DNA of 35,661 nucleotides from Xylaria sp. FL1777. Lineage: Eukaryota > Ascomycota > Sordariomycetes > Xylariales > Xylariaceae. Where the stretch lies: assembly GCA_022578965.1 (NCBI GenBank), contig MU400821.1:1-35661 (forward strand), in the 5' to 3' direction. Below the pieces are notes generated by a model, which worked only from the letters and a program-made list of their open reading frames with translations, did no database searches and was not told where the DNA came from. The position numbers and the translations under genes are program-made. Positions 1 to 11,398 of the stretch are shown here, one piece after another; positions within the stretch are counted from its first letter, which is position 1; each line of letters opens with the position of its first letter.

Positions 1-3000
1 TTAATAAGTTTATTAATAATAACTTATATTTTATTATATTATATTTTTATAACTAAATTAATTAATAAAAGTAATGCTATAATAAAATTTTAAGCAATAG
101 TATACTATGCTTATTTAAGTATTTATATAAATTATAGTAATTTGTAAAGTTTATATTAAGCTATTTTAGCTTTGTTGCAAATATTGCATTTTTTTATAAT
201 AAATTTAACTATATTTTATAGTTTTAAAAAATCGTATTTTTTTTATAATTATTAAACTATTTTTGTTGTTTTTTAATATTTATATAATAAATGTTTATAA
301 AAGTTCTTAATAAACTTGTTTTATAAAGCTTTTAATAAGTAAACCTTATGTTTATATATTAGCTTATTGTTTTTTAATCTTTTGTATTTTTATAGTTCTT
401 TTAGTTTTTTAAGATTATAAGCTTATTATAACTATATATTTGTAAGGTTTTTAAGTATAGTTTTAATTTTTAAGCTTTTATTTTATTATAGATATAATAC
501 TTAAATGTTTTTTTTTAGCACTTTGAATTTTTTTTGATTTTGTTAATTAAGTATGTTTGCTTAAATGTTTTTTTTTCTTTTAATGTAGCATATCTTAAAG
601 TTAAATTTAAAAAAAAAAACCATTTAATTTTTATGTTATTTAGTAATCTTTTATATAGTTATAAATTTTATTAAGTTTTAATAATTTAAATAAATTTTAA
701 TAAGCTTTATAGTTTTTATAAAAAATAGTTCTTACTTTTTAAGTGCTATAATAATTACAAGCAGTTCTTTATTATATATAAAGTATTATAATGCTACGTT
801 TTATAGTGCTTTAAAGTAATAAGCTACTAAGTGCTATTTTTTATTGTTTTTTAGTTGTTTTAAAACTTTTATAATTATACTATTTAAAGCATTTGTTTTT
901 AGTTTTTTTTTTTTTTATAAATTAAGTAATTTAATTATAAAGTTAAAAGTAATTTTTAGTTTTAGTTTTTTGAAAGCTTTTTAAGCTTCTTTTAAAATTA
1001 AAAAGAACTTTTTTTTGTATTTTTTTTTTATATATTTTATAAAATAAAATGCTATTTTCTTAAAGTTTTAAATTAATATTTAAACATAGTTCAAAAATCT
1101 TAATGCTTATTATATATTTATAATAATAGCTAAGTTAAATATTTTTTAGTTTTATATTATATTAATTTTTAACTATTAAATTTATATTTGTTTTAAAATA
1201 ATTATAAATTTTAAAAAGTTAATTTTTTATATATGCTATATATATTTTTTTGTGTTAAGTTATAATTTTGCTTGTTTAAGTGTTTTTAATACTTAAGTTA
1301 TATGTTTTTTATATTTTTTTAGTGTTTTAAAGTAAATCAAAATATTATTTAAATAAATAAACACAAATTTGTTTAAAAATTTTTGTAAAATTATTATTAT
1401 TATGTATTAAAAACTAGTTAATATATTTTATAGTTTTTATAGCATAACTATATACTTATATAGTTTATATATTATTTATATAATAGTTTTTTATTTTTTT
1501 TTTTTAGCTATTTTAATAGCATAATATTTATTTAAAATATTAATTATTATAAATTATTTTGTTTAACTAATGTTTTTTTTTATAGTTACTAATAAAGTAA
1601 AAAAATATTTATTTGTAATAGTAATTACGTTTAATAGTTAATAATTAATTATTATTTACTATACTAGTTTTTTTTTTTTATTAATTAGTTGTTTTTTATT
1701 TTTTATTTTAAGTATTAGCACTATAAAGTATTTAGCAAATAACTAAAACTTTTTTAAGAATTTTTTTGCTAAATTTTTTTAAATGTATTTTTATAAAGCG
1801 TTTGTTTTGTTTAAGCTTATATAGTATATTTAATAAAGCTTTAGTTAACATTTTTCTTTAATAAAAATATAATAGTTTTATAAACTATGTTTAAAAAGTT
1901 CTTTTTTTTTTCTTTTTTTAAATAGTTTATTAAATTTATAATATATTTTTAATATTTTGTTTAAGATTTCTTTTGCAATTTTTCTGATTTTTTTGCTTTA
2001 TTTTTTACTTTTTTACTTAATAGTTTTAGCTTTTTATTAAATTAAAAAGTTGCTAATTTTTAACTATAATATTCTTAAAATAATGTTATAATTAAATATA
2101 TTAGCAATATTTAATATAATTTGTTTTTTATGTTTTTATATAAATATATTAAAAAGCTTAATTTTTTTAAATATATAACTATTATTATAACTAAAGGTAC
2201 TTTTATTAAATTTTTTAATCCTTTAAAATCTTTGCTTATATTTTTAAGGAATTTTATTTTGTTTTGCTACTTTAAGTAAAATTATATTAGCTTATGTTTT
2301 TACGTTAATTAAAGTATTATATTCTTTTTTTAATATATAAGTTTAACTTTAAACTGATTTTTTTAGTTATTATATTAAACTTTACGTAAAGCTTTAGTTT
2401 TTTTAGCTATTTGCTGCTTATTTAGCAAATGCTTATTTTGTTTTTTAATTTTTTTTTATAAAATGTTTAAATGCTTGTTTTATTTAATATTTTAGATGTT
2501 ATTATATTTTGTTTTATTTTTGCTTTTAGTTAAGCTTTAAATTATAGTTTTTAAGCTTTTTTGCTTTTAGCAACTATTTTTTAATATAATTATGCTTTAA
2601 TTAGCTAGTAATATTTACAGCAGTTGTTTTTACATTTTTTTAAAACAATATTATAAATATAACTATTATTTTTTTTAAACGTTGTAAATTTTTGTAGATC
2701 TTTATAATAAACTAAGGTTATAACTAACTATTTTATTTTGTAAAGGTTTTTTATTTCTGTTTTTGCAATTTGTTTAAAAAACCAATTATTTTTTAATTTA
2801 TTAAATAAATGTTAGTAGTAATAATATATTATATAGTAATTTTATAGTACTTTATTATGGTTTAGATTTTTTAATTATAAAATATTATTATTGTTTTTTA
2901 TTATGGTTTTATTATAATAATAACTTTTAGCAATTAGTTAAATTGCTAGTTTTAGTTTTTAAAACGTATTAATTTTTGTGTTAACTATTAATGCTTTTTT

Positions 3001-3705
3001 GTTTTGTTATATTTAAAGCAGTTTAAGCTATAAAAATACTTCGTTTATTTTTATTAGTTTTTTTTTTATAGTATTTTTTATAGCTTTTAATTTTATTTGT
3101 TTTTGTTTTAAAGTTTTATAAGTTTTATTTTTTTAAGTTCATTTAGTAACTAAATGCTTTAATAATTTATAATTAGTTTAATAATTATATTATTTATAAT
3201 TACAGTTTTATTTTTTTAAACATAACTTTTTTTTAAGCTACATTTTAAGCTTTAGTAGTTTAAAGTTTTTATAGTTTTATAAGTTTGCTAATTATATTAA
3301 TTTATTACTTTTTGTTGTTTGCTACTTTTAGTTAAACCATTTTTTTAGATTATATACTAAATAATTTTAATTGTTTATATAATAAATATATTTTTTTATA
3401 ATTTGTTTTAATAACTGCAAAGCTTTTAAATAATATTTATATGTTTGTTTATTTTAACTTATATAAATAAGGCATTTAGATTTGTTTAATATAGTACTTT
3501 TATTTTAACTTAAAATAGCAATTTTATACTTTTGCTTTAAAAACATATTTTTTAAGTTGCTTTATTGTTTTTTATTGTTTTAAACTTTTATAACTTATAC
3601 TTTTTTTTTAAACTAAAGGACTTTTTTCTTTTTGTAGCTTTTTTTTCTGTTTTTTTTTTAAATTAGCATTATTTTTAAAAATGTTCTTTTTTTCTGTAGT
3701 TATAA
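1..3705 (-). pseudogene. Element A2, pol part: decayed reverse transcriptase, RNase H and integrase
   Basis: This is the reverse complement of A1 positions about 5545-9244, so it is the pol half of an older minus-strand copy, cut by the window edge inside the integrase core. The zinc-knuckle tail lies at 3666-3707, the RT motif Y-L-N-N at 1344-1355 (family Y-L-D-D, both Asp changed to Asn), the RNase H motif H-L-V-A-Y-Y just after a TAG at 834-836 where A1 has Trp, and the integrase zinc-finger Cys codon at 186-188. These landmarks are 2352, 519 and 648 bp apart, all multiples of three, so one frame runs from the knuckle to the integrase and is broken only by stops. It would have encoded the enzymes that copy and insert the element, and it is now non-functional. 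I did not find the protease. The rest of A2 continues at 11399. Confidence 0.88.
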
Positions 3706-3707
3706 CA
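3666..3707 (-). other. Remnant of A2 Gag zinc knuckle, split by the A1 insertion
   Basis: Read on the minus strand, the codons give C-Y-N-Y-R-K-K-E-H-F-stop-K-stop-C. This is the C-X2-C-X4-H-X4-C knuckle that binds RNA in retrotransposon Gag, with the second Cys changed to Tyr (TGC/TGT to TAC) and two codons changed to stops. The first Cys codon spans the A1 target duplication (CATTT at 3706-3710), so A1 integrated at the very start of the knuckle. The upstream half of this gag resumes at 11399. Confidence 0.85.
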
Positions 3708-3710
3708 TTT
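3706..3710. repeat. Target-site duplication of A1, left copy (CATTT)
   Basis: CATTT immediately precedes the 5' LTR of A1 and is repeated at 11394-11398 immediately after its 3' LTR. Five-base duplications are usual for Ty3/Gypsy integrases. Confidence 0.9.
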
Positions 3711-4201
3711 TGTTACGAAATTAGCACTAGGGTAGCCTTTAAAGCAACCTAATGCTTTTATATATACCTCGGAGGTTTTATGCTAATTAAAGCTAAGTTA
3801 CATAATAACTTACTTAGCTTACTAAGCTTACAATAATTTAAAGCTTACTAAGCTTACAGTAATTTAAGGCTTACTAAACTTATAATAATTTAATGCTTAC
3901 TAAACTTATAATAATTTAAAAAAAGTTACTGCTTTTTTTACTTTTTTTTTGTTTCTATAATTAAGCACTTTTTATATTTAGTTATTTATTTAGTTTTAGC
4001 TTTTTAGCTATTAATTTCTTTATAACTACTAAGCACTAATATATTTATTACTTTTAATCCTTTAAAACTTCTATTAATATATAATAGTAAAAGTACTTTA
4101 AAAACCTTTTTAATAAATTACTGCTAAAGATTTTATTATTACCTGTAAATTAAAACCTTAAAAGTAAACCTGTTATATTAATATATAATAAGTTTATTAT
4201 A
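3711..4201 (+). repeat. 5' LTR of A1
   Basis: This 491-bp LTR starts TGTTACGAAATTAGC and ends TTATA, where a terminal CA has become TA. It is the less mutated of the two A1 LTRs at its left end: it keeps CTAGGGTAGCC and CCTCGGAGG where the 3' LTR has A/T-shifted versions. It contains four 26-bp subrepeats (3817-3920). It should have carried the promoter and polyadenylation signals, but none can be assigned with confidence. Confidence 0.92.
3817..3920 (+). repeat. 26-bp subrepeat, four copies, inside the A LTR
   Basis: Four tandem units of GCTTACTAAGCTTACAATAA type begin at 3817, 3843, 3869 and 3895, exactly 26 bp apart. The same array occurs in the 3' LTR from 11009 and, inverted, in the A2 LTR near 21680-21785, so it belongs to the family. 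Units differ by transitions. Tandem motifs within an LTR often hold promoter elements, but that is inference here. Confidence 0.85.
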
Positions 4202-4400
4202 TTTTAATAGCTTTTTAATTAATAAAACTTAATATATAAAAGCAAATATTAATATAAACAAATTAAATAATAATTAGTTTATAAAATAAACTTTTAAAAG
4301 TATACCTAAAGGATATTTAAAAAACAAAAATGCTAACTAGCATTATATAAATAAACTTTACTTAATAACTAATAAGATTAAATCTAGGTTATACTACTAA
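4202..4400 (+). other. A1 leader and probable primer-binding region
   Basis: The region between the 5' LTR and the first gag-like sequence. A primer-binding site would be expected within a few bases of 4202. The sequence TTTTAATAGC could be a mutated T-T-T-T-G-G-T-A-G-C, but the TGG is not preserved, so the priming tRNA cannot be named. The same segment, inverted, is at 12500-12704 in A2. Confidence 0.45.
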
Positions 4401-5640
4401 AAACAAAAAGTTAAAAATTAAGTTTAAGAATTTTAAAGACTTTTAGAACTAGCAACATATTAAAATAATAAACTTTAGCACTTTTACTAGTTATTTTTAT
4501 TAAAAAAAAAGCAATAGCAAAAAAAAAAAAGTTAAGCAGTAGTAATAAAAAAGAGCTAATGTTAACGTTAGCGCTATAAAGCAAACTAGTTGCTTTAATT
4601 TAAAAAACAGCTTAAATATTAAGTGTTATAACTTTTAAACTAGCGCAAATATTAGCTATAATAATTAAAGCAGTAATAATAACTGCTATAATAACAATAA
4701 ATTAAAGCTTTAAACAAATAATTATACTATAACTAATTTTTATATTACTATTAGTAAACTTAGCATTTACTTTTATTATTACTATACTTAAAGTAATAAC
4801 TTAAAATAAAAAACTTAACTTTTTATTACTATTGCTGCTTTTATTATTAAGATTTTTTATAATGTTAAAAATGCTAAACATTAAGAATTTTAAACTTATT
4901 GCTTTAAAGCTTTATAATAGATCTATAAATATAAAAGCCTTTTTAATTTATGCTAAACTTTATTTAAAGTAGCACTTAACTACTATTACAAAAAAAAACT
5001 AAAAAATAATAACTATTTTATAATTTCTATTAAAAAAAGTACTAAAATAGTTTTAACTTATTTTAAAAGATTTCCTAAAAGTTAATAAGTTAATTAACTT
5101 TAAGCTAAAGATAAAAAAGATTTTTAAGAATTACATTAAGTTTAAAAATTAAATAAAAGCATTATTTAAAAATACTTAAAAGGCAAAACACGCTAAAAAA
5201 GCACTTTATTGCTTAAAACAAACAAAAGCAGTAATAAATTATGCTATAAAATTTAAACAATTAGTAATAATTTTAAGATTACTTAAGCTTATACTATTTT
5301 ATTTATTTTATAATAAACTTAAAACTTAAGTTTAAAACAAACTATATAAAATAAATAAACTAGCAAAAATCAATATATATATTAATATAGCTATTATAAT
5401 TAATTAATAATTATTTAACTAGTACTTTAAAACTAAAAGAACTAAAAAAAATAAAAAAAAAATACTTAGGAAAATATTAAATAAAGATTTAAACAAATTA
5501 GCAAAGTTAGAAAATAATAACCTTAAAACATATTTAAAGTTAAATGTTATAACTGTAAAAAAAAAGAATACTTTTAAAAATAATGCCGATTTAAAAAAAA
5601 GAACAGAAAAAAAAGCTACAAAAAAGAAAAAATTCTTTAA
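4400..5640 (+). pseudogene. Element A1: decayed gag (capsid/nucleocapsid)
   Basis: This is the region between the leader and the pol domains. It ends in a zinc knuckle at 5545-5586 that reads C-Y-N-C-K-K-K-E-Y-F-stop-K-stop-C. This is C-X2-C-X4-H-X4-C with His changed to Tyr (CAC to TAC) and two codons changed to stops. The sequence after it is lysine-rich, as nucleocapsid tails often are. The upstream part is rich in Asn/Lys codons and stops, and I recognise no capsid motif, so the start is approximate. A2 carries the same region inverted at 11399-12500. Gag would have formed the particle and packaged the element RNA. No functional product is possible. Confidence 0.7.
5545..5586 (+). other. 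Zinc-knuckle remnant in A1 Gag
   Basis: Codon-by-codon reading gives Cys 5545, Cys 5554, Tyr 5569 in place of His, and Cys 5584, with exact C-X2-C-X4-H-X4-C spacing. A2 has the opposite damage: His kept, second Cys lost. The ancestral motif can therefore be inferred from the two copies without any database. Confidence 0.88.
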
Positions 5641-7889
5641 CTTAAAAAAAATAATAAGTTATAAAAGTTTAAAACAACAAAAAATAACAAAGCAATTTAA
5701 AAAATACGTTTTTAAAGCAAAAGTATAAAGTTGCTATTTTAAGTTAAAATAAAAGTACTACACTAAATAAATCTAAATGCTTTATTTATATAAATTAAAA
5801 TAAACAAGCATGCAAATATTATTTAAAAGCTTTATAGTTATTAAAATAAATTACAAAAAGATATATTTGCTATATAAACAATTAAAGTTGTTTAATATAT
5901 AACCTAAAAAAATAGTTTAATTAAAAATAGCAAACAATAAAAAATAATAAGTTAATATAGCTAGCAAACTTATAAAACTATAAAAACTTTAAACTACTAA
6001 AGCTAAAAATATAGCTTAAAAAAAAGTTATATTTAAAAAAACAAAACTATAACTATAAATAATATAATTACTAAACTAACTATAAATTATTAAAGCATTT
6101 AGTTATTAAATAAACCTAAAAAAACAAAACCTATAAAACTTTAAAACAAAAACAAATAAAACTAAAAGCTATAAAAAACACTATAAAAAAAAACTAATAA
6201 AAATGAATAAAATATTTTTATAGCTTAAATTGCTTTAAATATAACAAAACAGCAAAGCATTAATAGTTAGCATAAAAACTAACACATTTTATAAACTAAA
6301 ACTAATAATTTAACTAATTATTAAAAGCTACTACTATAATAAAACTATAATAAAAAACAATAATAATATTTTATAACTAAAAAATCTAAAATATAACAAA
6401 GTACTATAAATTTGCTATATAGTATATTATTATTACTAATATTTATTTGCTAAGCTAAAAAACAATTAGTTTTTTAAACAAATTATAAAAACAAAAATAA
6501 AAAACTTTTATAAAATAAAATAGTTAGTTATAACTTTAGTTTATTATAAAGATTTACGAAAATTTATAACGTTTAAAGAAAATTATAACTGTATTTATAA
6601 CATTGTTCCAAAAAAATATAAAAACAATTTCTATAAATATTATTAACTAATTAAAGCACGCTTATATTAAAAAATAATTACTAAAAGCAAAAAAGTCTAA
6701 AAACTATAATTTAAAGTCCAACTAAAAATAAAAGCAAAATAAATAACAACTAAAGTATTAAATAAAATAAGCATTTAAATACTTTATAAAAAAAAGTCAA
6801 AAAACAAAACAAGTATTTATTAAAAAGGCAACAAATAACTAAAAAAACTAAAACCTTATGTAAAGTTTAATATAATAACTAGAAAAATTAATTTAAAGTT
6901 AAACTTATATATTAAAAAAAAAAGTATAATACCTTAATTAACTTAGAAATATAAGCTAATATAATTTTATTTAAAGTAGCAAAACAAAATAAAATTTCCT
7001 AGAAATATAAGCAAAAATCCTAGAAAATTAAAGGATTTAATAAAAGCACTTTTAGCTATAATAATAGTTACGTACTTAAAAAAACCAAGCTTTTTAATAT
7101 ATTTATACAAAAATATAAAAAACAAATTGTATTAAATATTACTAATATATTTAATTATAATATTATTTTAGGAATATTATAGCTAAAAGCTAATAACTTT
7201 TTAATTAGATAAAAAGCAAAAACTATTAAGTAAAAAAATAAAAAATAAAGCAAAAAGATCAGAAAAATTACAAAAGAAATCCTAAGCAGAATACTAAAAG
7301 TATATTATAAATTTTACAAACTATTTAAAAAAAAAAAAAAAAAGAACTTTTTAAACATAGCTTATAAAACTACTACATTTTTATTAAAAAAAAATATTAA
7401 CTAAAACTTTATTAAATATATTATATAAGCTTAAATAAAACAAACGTTTTATAAAAATACATTTAAAAGAATTTAGCAAAAGGATTTTTAAAAAAGTTTT
7501 AGTTATTTGCTAAATACTTTATAGTACTAATACTTAAAATAAAAAATAAAAAACAATTAATTAATAAAAAAAAAAAACTAATATAGCAAATAATAATTAA
7601 CTATTAACTATTAAATGCAATTATTATTATAAATAAATATCTTTTTACTTTATTAATAACTATAAAAAAAAACATTAATTAAGCAAAATAGTTTATAGCA
7701 GTTAATATTTTAAACAAATACTATGCTATTAAAATAGCTAAAAAAAAAAAATAAAAAATAGCTATATAAACAGTATATAAACTATATAAATATATAGTTA
7801 TGCTATAAAAACTACAAAACGCATTAGCTAGCTTTTAATATATAATAATAATAATCTTACAAAAGTTTTTAAACAAATTTATGTTTATT

Positions 7890-7901
7890 TACTTAAACAA
7901 T
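7890..7901 (+). other. RT active-site remnant (Y-L-N-N) in A1
   Basis: TAC TTA AAC AAT, within F-M-F-I-Y-L-N-N-I-F-I-Y-F-K. The Ty3/Gypsy family motif is F-V-Y-L-D-D-I-L-I-Y-S. Both metal-binding Asp codons (GAY) have become AAY, the exact result of G-to-A mutation, so the enzyme would be dead even without the stops. Confidence 0.9.
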
Positions 7902-10081
7902 ATTTTTATTTATTTTAAAACGCTAAAAAAATATAAAAAACATATAACTTAAGTATTAAAAACACTTAAACAAGCAAAATTACAACTTAATATAAAAAAG
8001 TATATATAGCATATATAAAAGATTAACTTTTTAGGATTTATAATTATTTTAGAACAAATATAAATTTAATAATTAAAAATTAACATAGTATAAAACTAGA
8101 AAATACTTAACTTAACTACTGTTATAAATATATAACAAGCATTAGGATTTTTAAACTATGTTTAAATGTTAATTTAAAACTTTAGAAAAATAGCGTTTTA
8201 TTTAATAAAGTATATAAAAAAAAAATATAAAGAAAAATTCTTTTTAATTTTAAGAAAAGCTTAAAAAGCTTTTAAAAAACTAAAACTAAAAGTTATTTTT
8301 GACCCTATAATTAAATTACTTAATCTATAAAAAAAAAAGAAGCTAAAAACAAATGCTTTAAACAGTATAATTATAAAAGTTTTAAAACAACTAAAAAATA
8401 ATAAAAAATGGCACTTAGTAGCTTATTACTTTAAAACACTACAAAATGTAGCATTATAATACTTAATATATAACAAAGAATTGCTTGCAATTATTATAAC
8501 ACTTAAAAAGTAAAAACTATTTTTTATAAAAACTATAAAGTTAATTAAGATTTATTTAAATTACTAAAACTTAACAAAATTTATAACTATACAAAAGATT
8601 ACTAAACAATATAAAAATTAAATAGTTTTTTTTTTAAAATTTAACTTTAAAATATATTACATTAAAAGAAAAAAAAACATTTAAGCAAATATACTTAGCT
8701 AATAAAGCCAAAAAGAATTTAAAGTTCTAAAAAAAAACATTTAAGTGCTATATCTTTAAGAAAATAAAAGCTTAAAGATTAAAATTATACTTAAGAACTT
8801 TATAGATATATAGCTATAATAAGCTTACAACTTAAAGAAGTTAGCAAAGCTATAAAAGCATAAAAGATTAAAGAAAAACAAGCTAATATATAAACGTAAG
8901 GTTTATTTACTAAAATTTTTACAAAATAGGTTTATTAAGAAATTTTACGAATATTTATTACATAAACATTAAAAAACAACAAAAACAGTTTAACAACTAT
9001 AAAAAAAATACGATTTTTTAAAACTATAAAACATAGTTAAGTTTATTATAAAAAAATGCAATATTTATAATAAAGCTAAAGCAGCTTAATATAAACCTTA
9101 TAAACTATTATAATTTATATAAATACTTAAATAAGCATAGCATACTATTGCTTAAAGTTTTATTATAACACTACTTTTATTAACTAATTTAGTTATAAAA
9201 ATATAATACAATAAAATATAAGTTATTATTAATAAACTTACTAAGTATGCTTATTTTTTATTGTTTAAAGAAAATATAATAACTAAATAACTTACATACG
9301 CTTTTATATAATAATACTTAAATAAGCATAAGCTACTAAAAAAAATTGTTTTAAACTAAAATAAATTGTTTATTTTTAAGTTTAAAACGAGTTTTTTTAA
9401 ACTTATTAGTATTAAGCTTAAGTTTTTAACTGCTTATTACTTATAAACAAATAAACAAACAAAAAAACTAAACTAAATACTAAAACAATATTTATAAAGT
9501 TATATTAACTATTAACAAAACAATTAAGTAAAACTATTACTAATAGCACAAATTTTATATAATATATTAATAAACAAAAATATAAACATATTTTTATATA
9601 AAGCTGTTTATAAATAACAAGCAACTATTAAAAAATAAAAAAAAACATTAATAAAAACACTTGTTATTTTAACTATAGTACTTTAAGCAAAAATAATTGC
9701 TATAAAAATAAAAACGTTATAAGCTAAACTATAATTACGTTTTTAGTTTTTATAACAATAAATGTTAATATACTATAATAAAAAGCAAACTAAAAAACTA
9801 GCCTTTAAAAAAAAAACAAAGTTTATTTGTTATAACAAAAATAAAATGTAAACATTAATATTTTTTAAATTAAAACAAAACAGCTAAACAACAAATTAAA
9901 ATTCAAAAAACTTAGTTTTTTTAAAATTAAAGAAGTTATTTTACTTACTAACTATAAACTGTTATTACTAAAGAATATGCAAATATACCTTGTTTTTTAC
10001 ATTTTTTTACTAGAACTAGTACTTATTAAAACATTTATTAAAACATAACTAAAAATAAAAACGGATTAAAACGTTTATAAA

Positions 10082-10222
10082 GTTAAAAACATACTAGATT
10101 TTTATTAAAATAACAATAATATTAAGTATTTTATTAAATAAAACAAATACTTATATGCTAATAATACTTAAGAACTTAAAAAATACTTAGAAACTACTGC
10201 AGTAATTATAAATTAGTTTTAC
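10082..10222 (+). other. Chromodomain remnant at the C-terminus of A1 integrase
   Basis: The translation begins V-K-N-I-L-D-F, continues through Y-F-I-K-stop-N-K-Y (Y-L-V-K-W-x-G-Y in the family) and N-N-T-stop-E-L (N-x-T-W-E-x), and ends L-E-x-x-x-x-I-I. The order and spacing match chromodomains, with Trp changed to stop and Gly to Asn. In chromoviruses this domain binds methylated histone H3 and steers integration into heterochromatin, which fits the position of this nest. Confidence 0.8.
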
Positions 10223-10902
10223 TACTAATACTTTAACTGCTTAAAACTAGAAAGAAAAAGTTAACCTTAAAAAAAACGCCTAAAAAATTCTAATTAAACT
10301 TAAACAAAGTAGCTTATGCTGCTTTAGCTTGCTTTTTTTGTTATTTTTGCTTTTTTACTAGCGCTTTTTGTTTTTTTTTAATATGCTTTATTTTATTTAA
10401 TTTATTTAAGAACTAAAGCTTTTATTAAACTATTTTAATGCTTTTTGCTTTTAAAAAACGTTTCTGTATATAAAGCTAAGCTAGCTTGCTTAAAACAAAG
10501 TTAAAGCTGTTTTAAGCTTGTTTTAGTTTTTTTTAAACTAAAAGCAGCTGTTGCTTTGCTTGCTTTTTTGTTTTTTTAAAACAATAGTGCTTAAAAACTA
10601 TATTATTAATTAAATCAATTAGAACTTTTAATCTGTTATAAAAGCAGCTAATATATACATATTTAAAGCAACAAAACATATTATTTGTTATTTTATACGT
10701 TAATAACTAATTAAAGCAATAAAAACAAAGCATAACTTTATAACTAATAAAGTTAATAAAAAAAGCAAAAACGAGTTTTTGCTTTGTTTTTAATAAGCAG
10801 TTAGTTTTTTTAATACGCTTTGATATTTTAACATACAAAAAAAAAAAAAAAAAATATTTACAGAAAATTATTAAAACAACAATTTTAAAAAAAAAGAAAT
10901 AA
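10223..10902 (+). other. A1 3' untranslated region and polypurine tract
   Basis: About 680 bp between the chromodomain and the 3' LTR, with no coding signal that I recognise. It includes T-rich/A-rich inverted stretches around 10500-10570. Just before the LTR, the purine run A9GA3 at 10887-10899 is the probable polypurine tract that primes plus-strand synthesis. Confidence 0.6.
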
Positions 10903-11393
10903 TATTACAAAATTAGCACTAAAGTAGCTTTTAAAGCAACCTAATGCCTTTATATATACTTTAGAAGTTTTATGTTAACTAAAGCTAAATTACATAATAA
11001 TTTACTTAGCTTACTAAGCTTACAGTAATTTAAAGCTTACTAAGCTTATAATAATTTAAAGCTTACTAAGCTTATAGTAATTTAGTGCTTACTAAACTTA
11101 TAATAATCTAAAAAAGATTACTGCTTTTTTTACTTCTTTTTTGTTTATATAGTTAAGCATTTCTTATATTTAGTTATTTATTTAATTTTAGCTTTTTAGC
11201 TATTAATTTCTTTATAACCGCTAAGCATTAATATACTTATTACTTTTAATCCCTTAAGACCCTTATTAATGCACAGTAATAAAAGTACTTTAAAAACCTC
11301 TTTAACGGACTACTACTAAGGATTTTATTATTACTTGTAAATTAAGACCCCAAGGGCAAACCTGTTATATTAATATATAATAGGTCTATTATA
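10903..11393 (+). repeat. 3' LTR of A1
   Basis: This 491-bp LTR is the same length as the 5' LTR. It begins TATTACAAAATTAGC, where the 5' LTR has TGTTACGAAATTAGC, so TG became TA and CG became CA. The 26-bp subrepeats start at 11009. Its distal part is less mutated than the 5' copy (CCCTTAAGACCCTTATTAATG near 11250, GACCCCAAGGGC near 11346), so the two LTRs decayed independently in patches. Confidence 0.92.
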
Positions 11394-11398
11394 CATTT
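11394..11398. repeat. Target-site duplication of A1, right copy (CATTT)
   Basis: An exact copy of the five bases at 3706-3710. After it the interrupted A2 gag resumes. Confidence 0.9.

Larger units (their letters stand above)
5640..10222 (+). pseudogene. Element A1: decayed pol (RT, RNase H, integrase, chromodomain)
   Basis: The frame beginning at positions divisible by three carries most domains. V-M-L at about 7797 matches the V-M-P-F-G-L block of RT. Y-L-N-N at 7890-7901 is the catalytic Y-L-D-D with both Asp lost. D-P is at 8301. W-H-L-V-A-Y-Y (8409) and Y-N-K-E-L-L-A-I (8469) belong to RNase H. The integrase zinc finger ends C-N-I-Y (9057-9068, second Cys to Tyr), followed by A-K-A-A. 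L-T-K-Y-A-Y-F (9237) follows the second core Asp, now Asn (9231). The catalytic Glu reads Lys. The first core Asp position reads Ser here and Asn in A2. The chromodomain at 10082 is in another frame, so an indel lies between. The frame offset from gag is absent in A2, so it is a later indel and not a programmed shift. Protease was not located. Confidence 0.87.
3711..11393 (+). mobile_element. Element A1: complete but decayed chromodomain Ty3/Gypsy LTR retrotransposon
   Basis: This 7683-bp element has two 491-bp LTRs (3711-4201 and 10903-11393) and is flanked by CATTT duplications. The internal order is leader, gag with a zinc knuckle, RT, RNase H, integrase, chromodomain, a long 3' untranslated region and a polypurine tract. 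That order, with the chromodomain at the C-terminus, marks a chromovirus. It sits inside an inverted copy of itself (A2). All recognised catalytic motifs carry transition-type damage (Asp to Asn, Glu to Lys, Trp to stop), and the two LTRs differ mainly by transitions, so the mutation happened after insertion. It is a non-autonomous relic. Confidence 0.93.

Noticed and set aside
5545..7890. Apparent -1 frame offset between gag and pol in A1, suggesting programmed frameshifting
   Set aside because: The same interval in A2 is 2352 bp, a multiple of three, and differs from A1 by 7 bp. The offset is therefore best explained by indels in A1.
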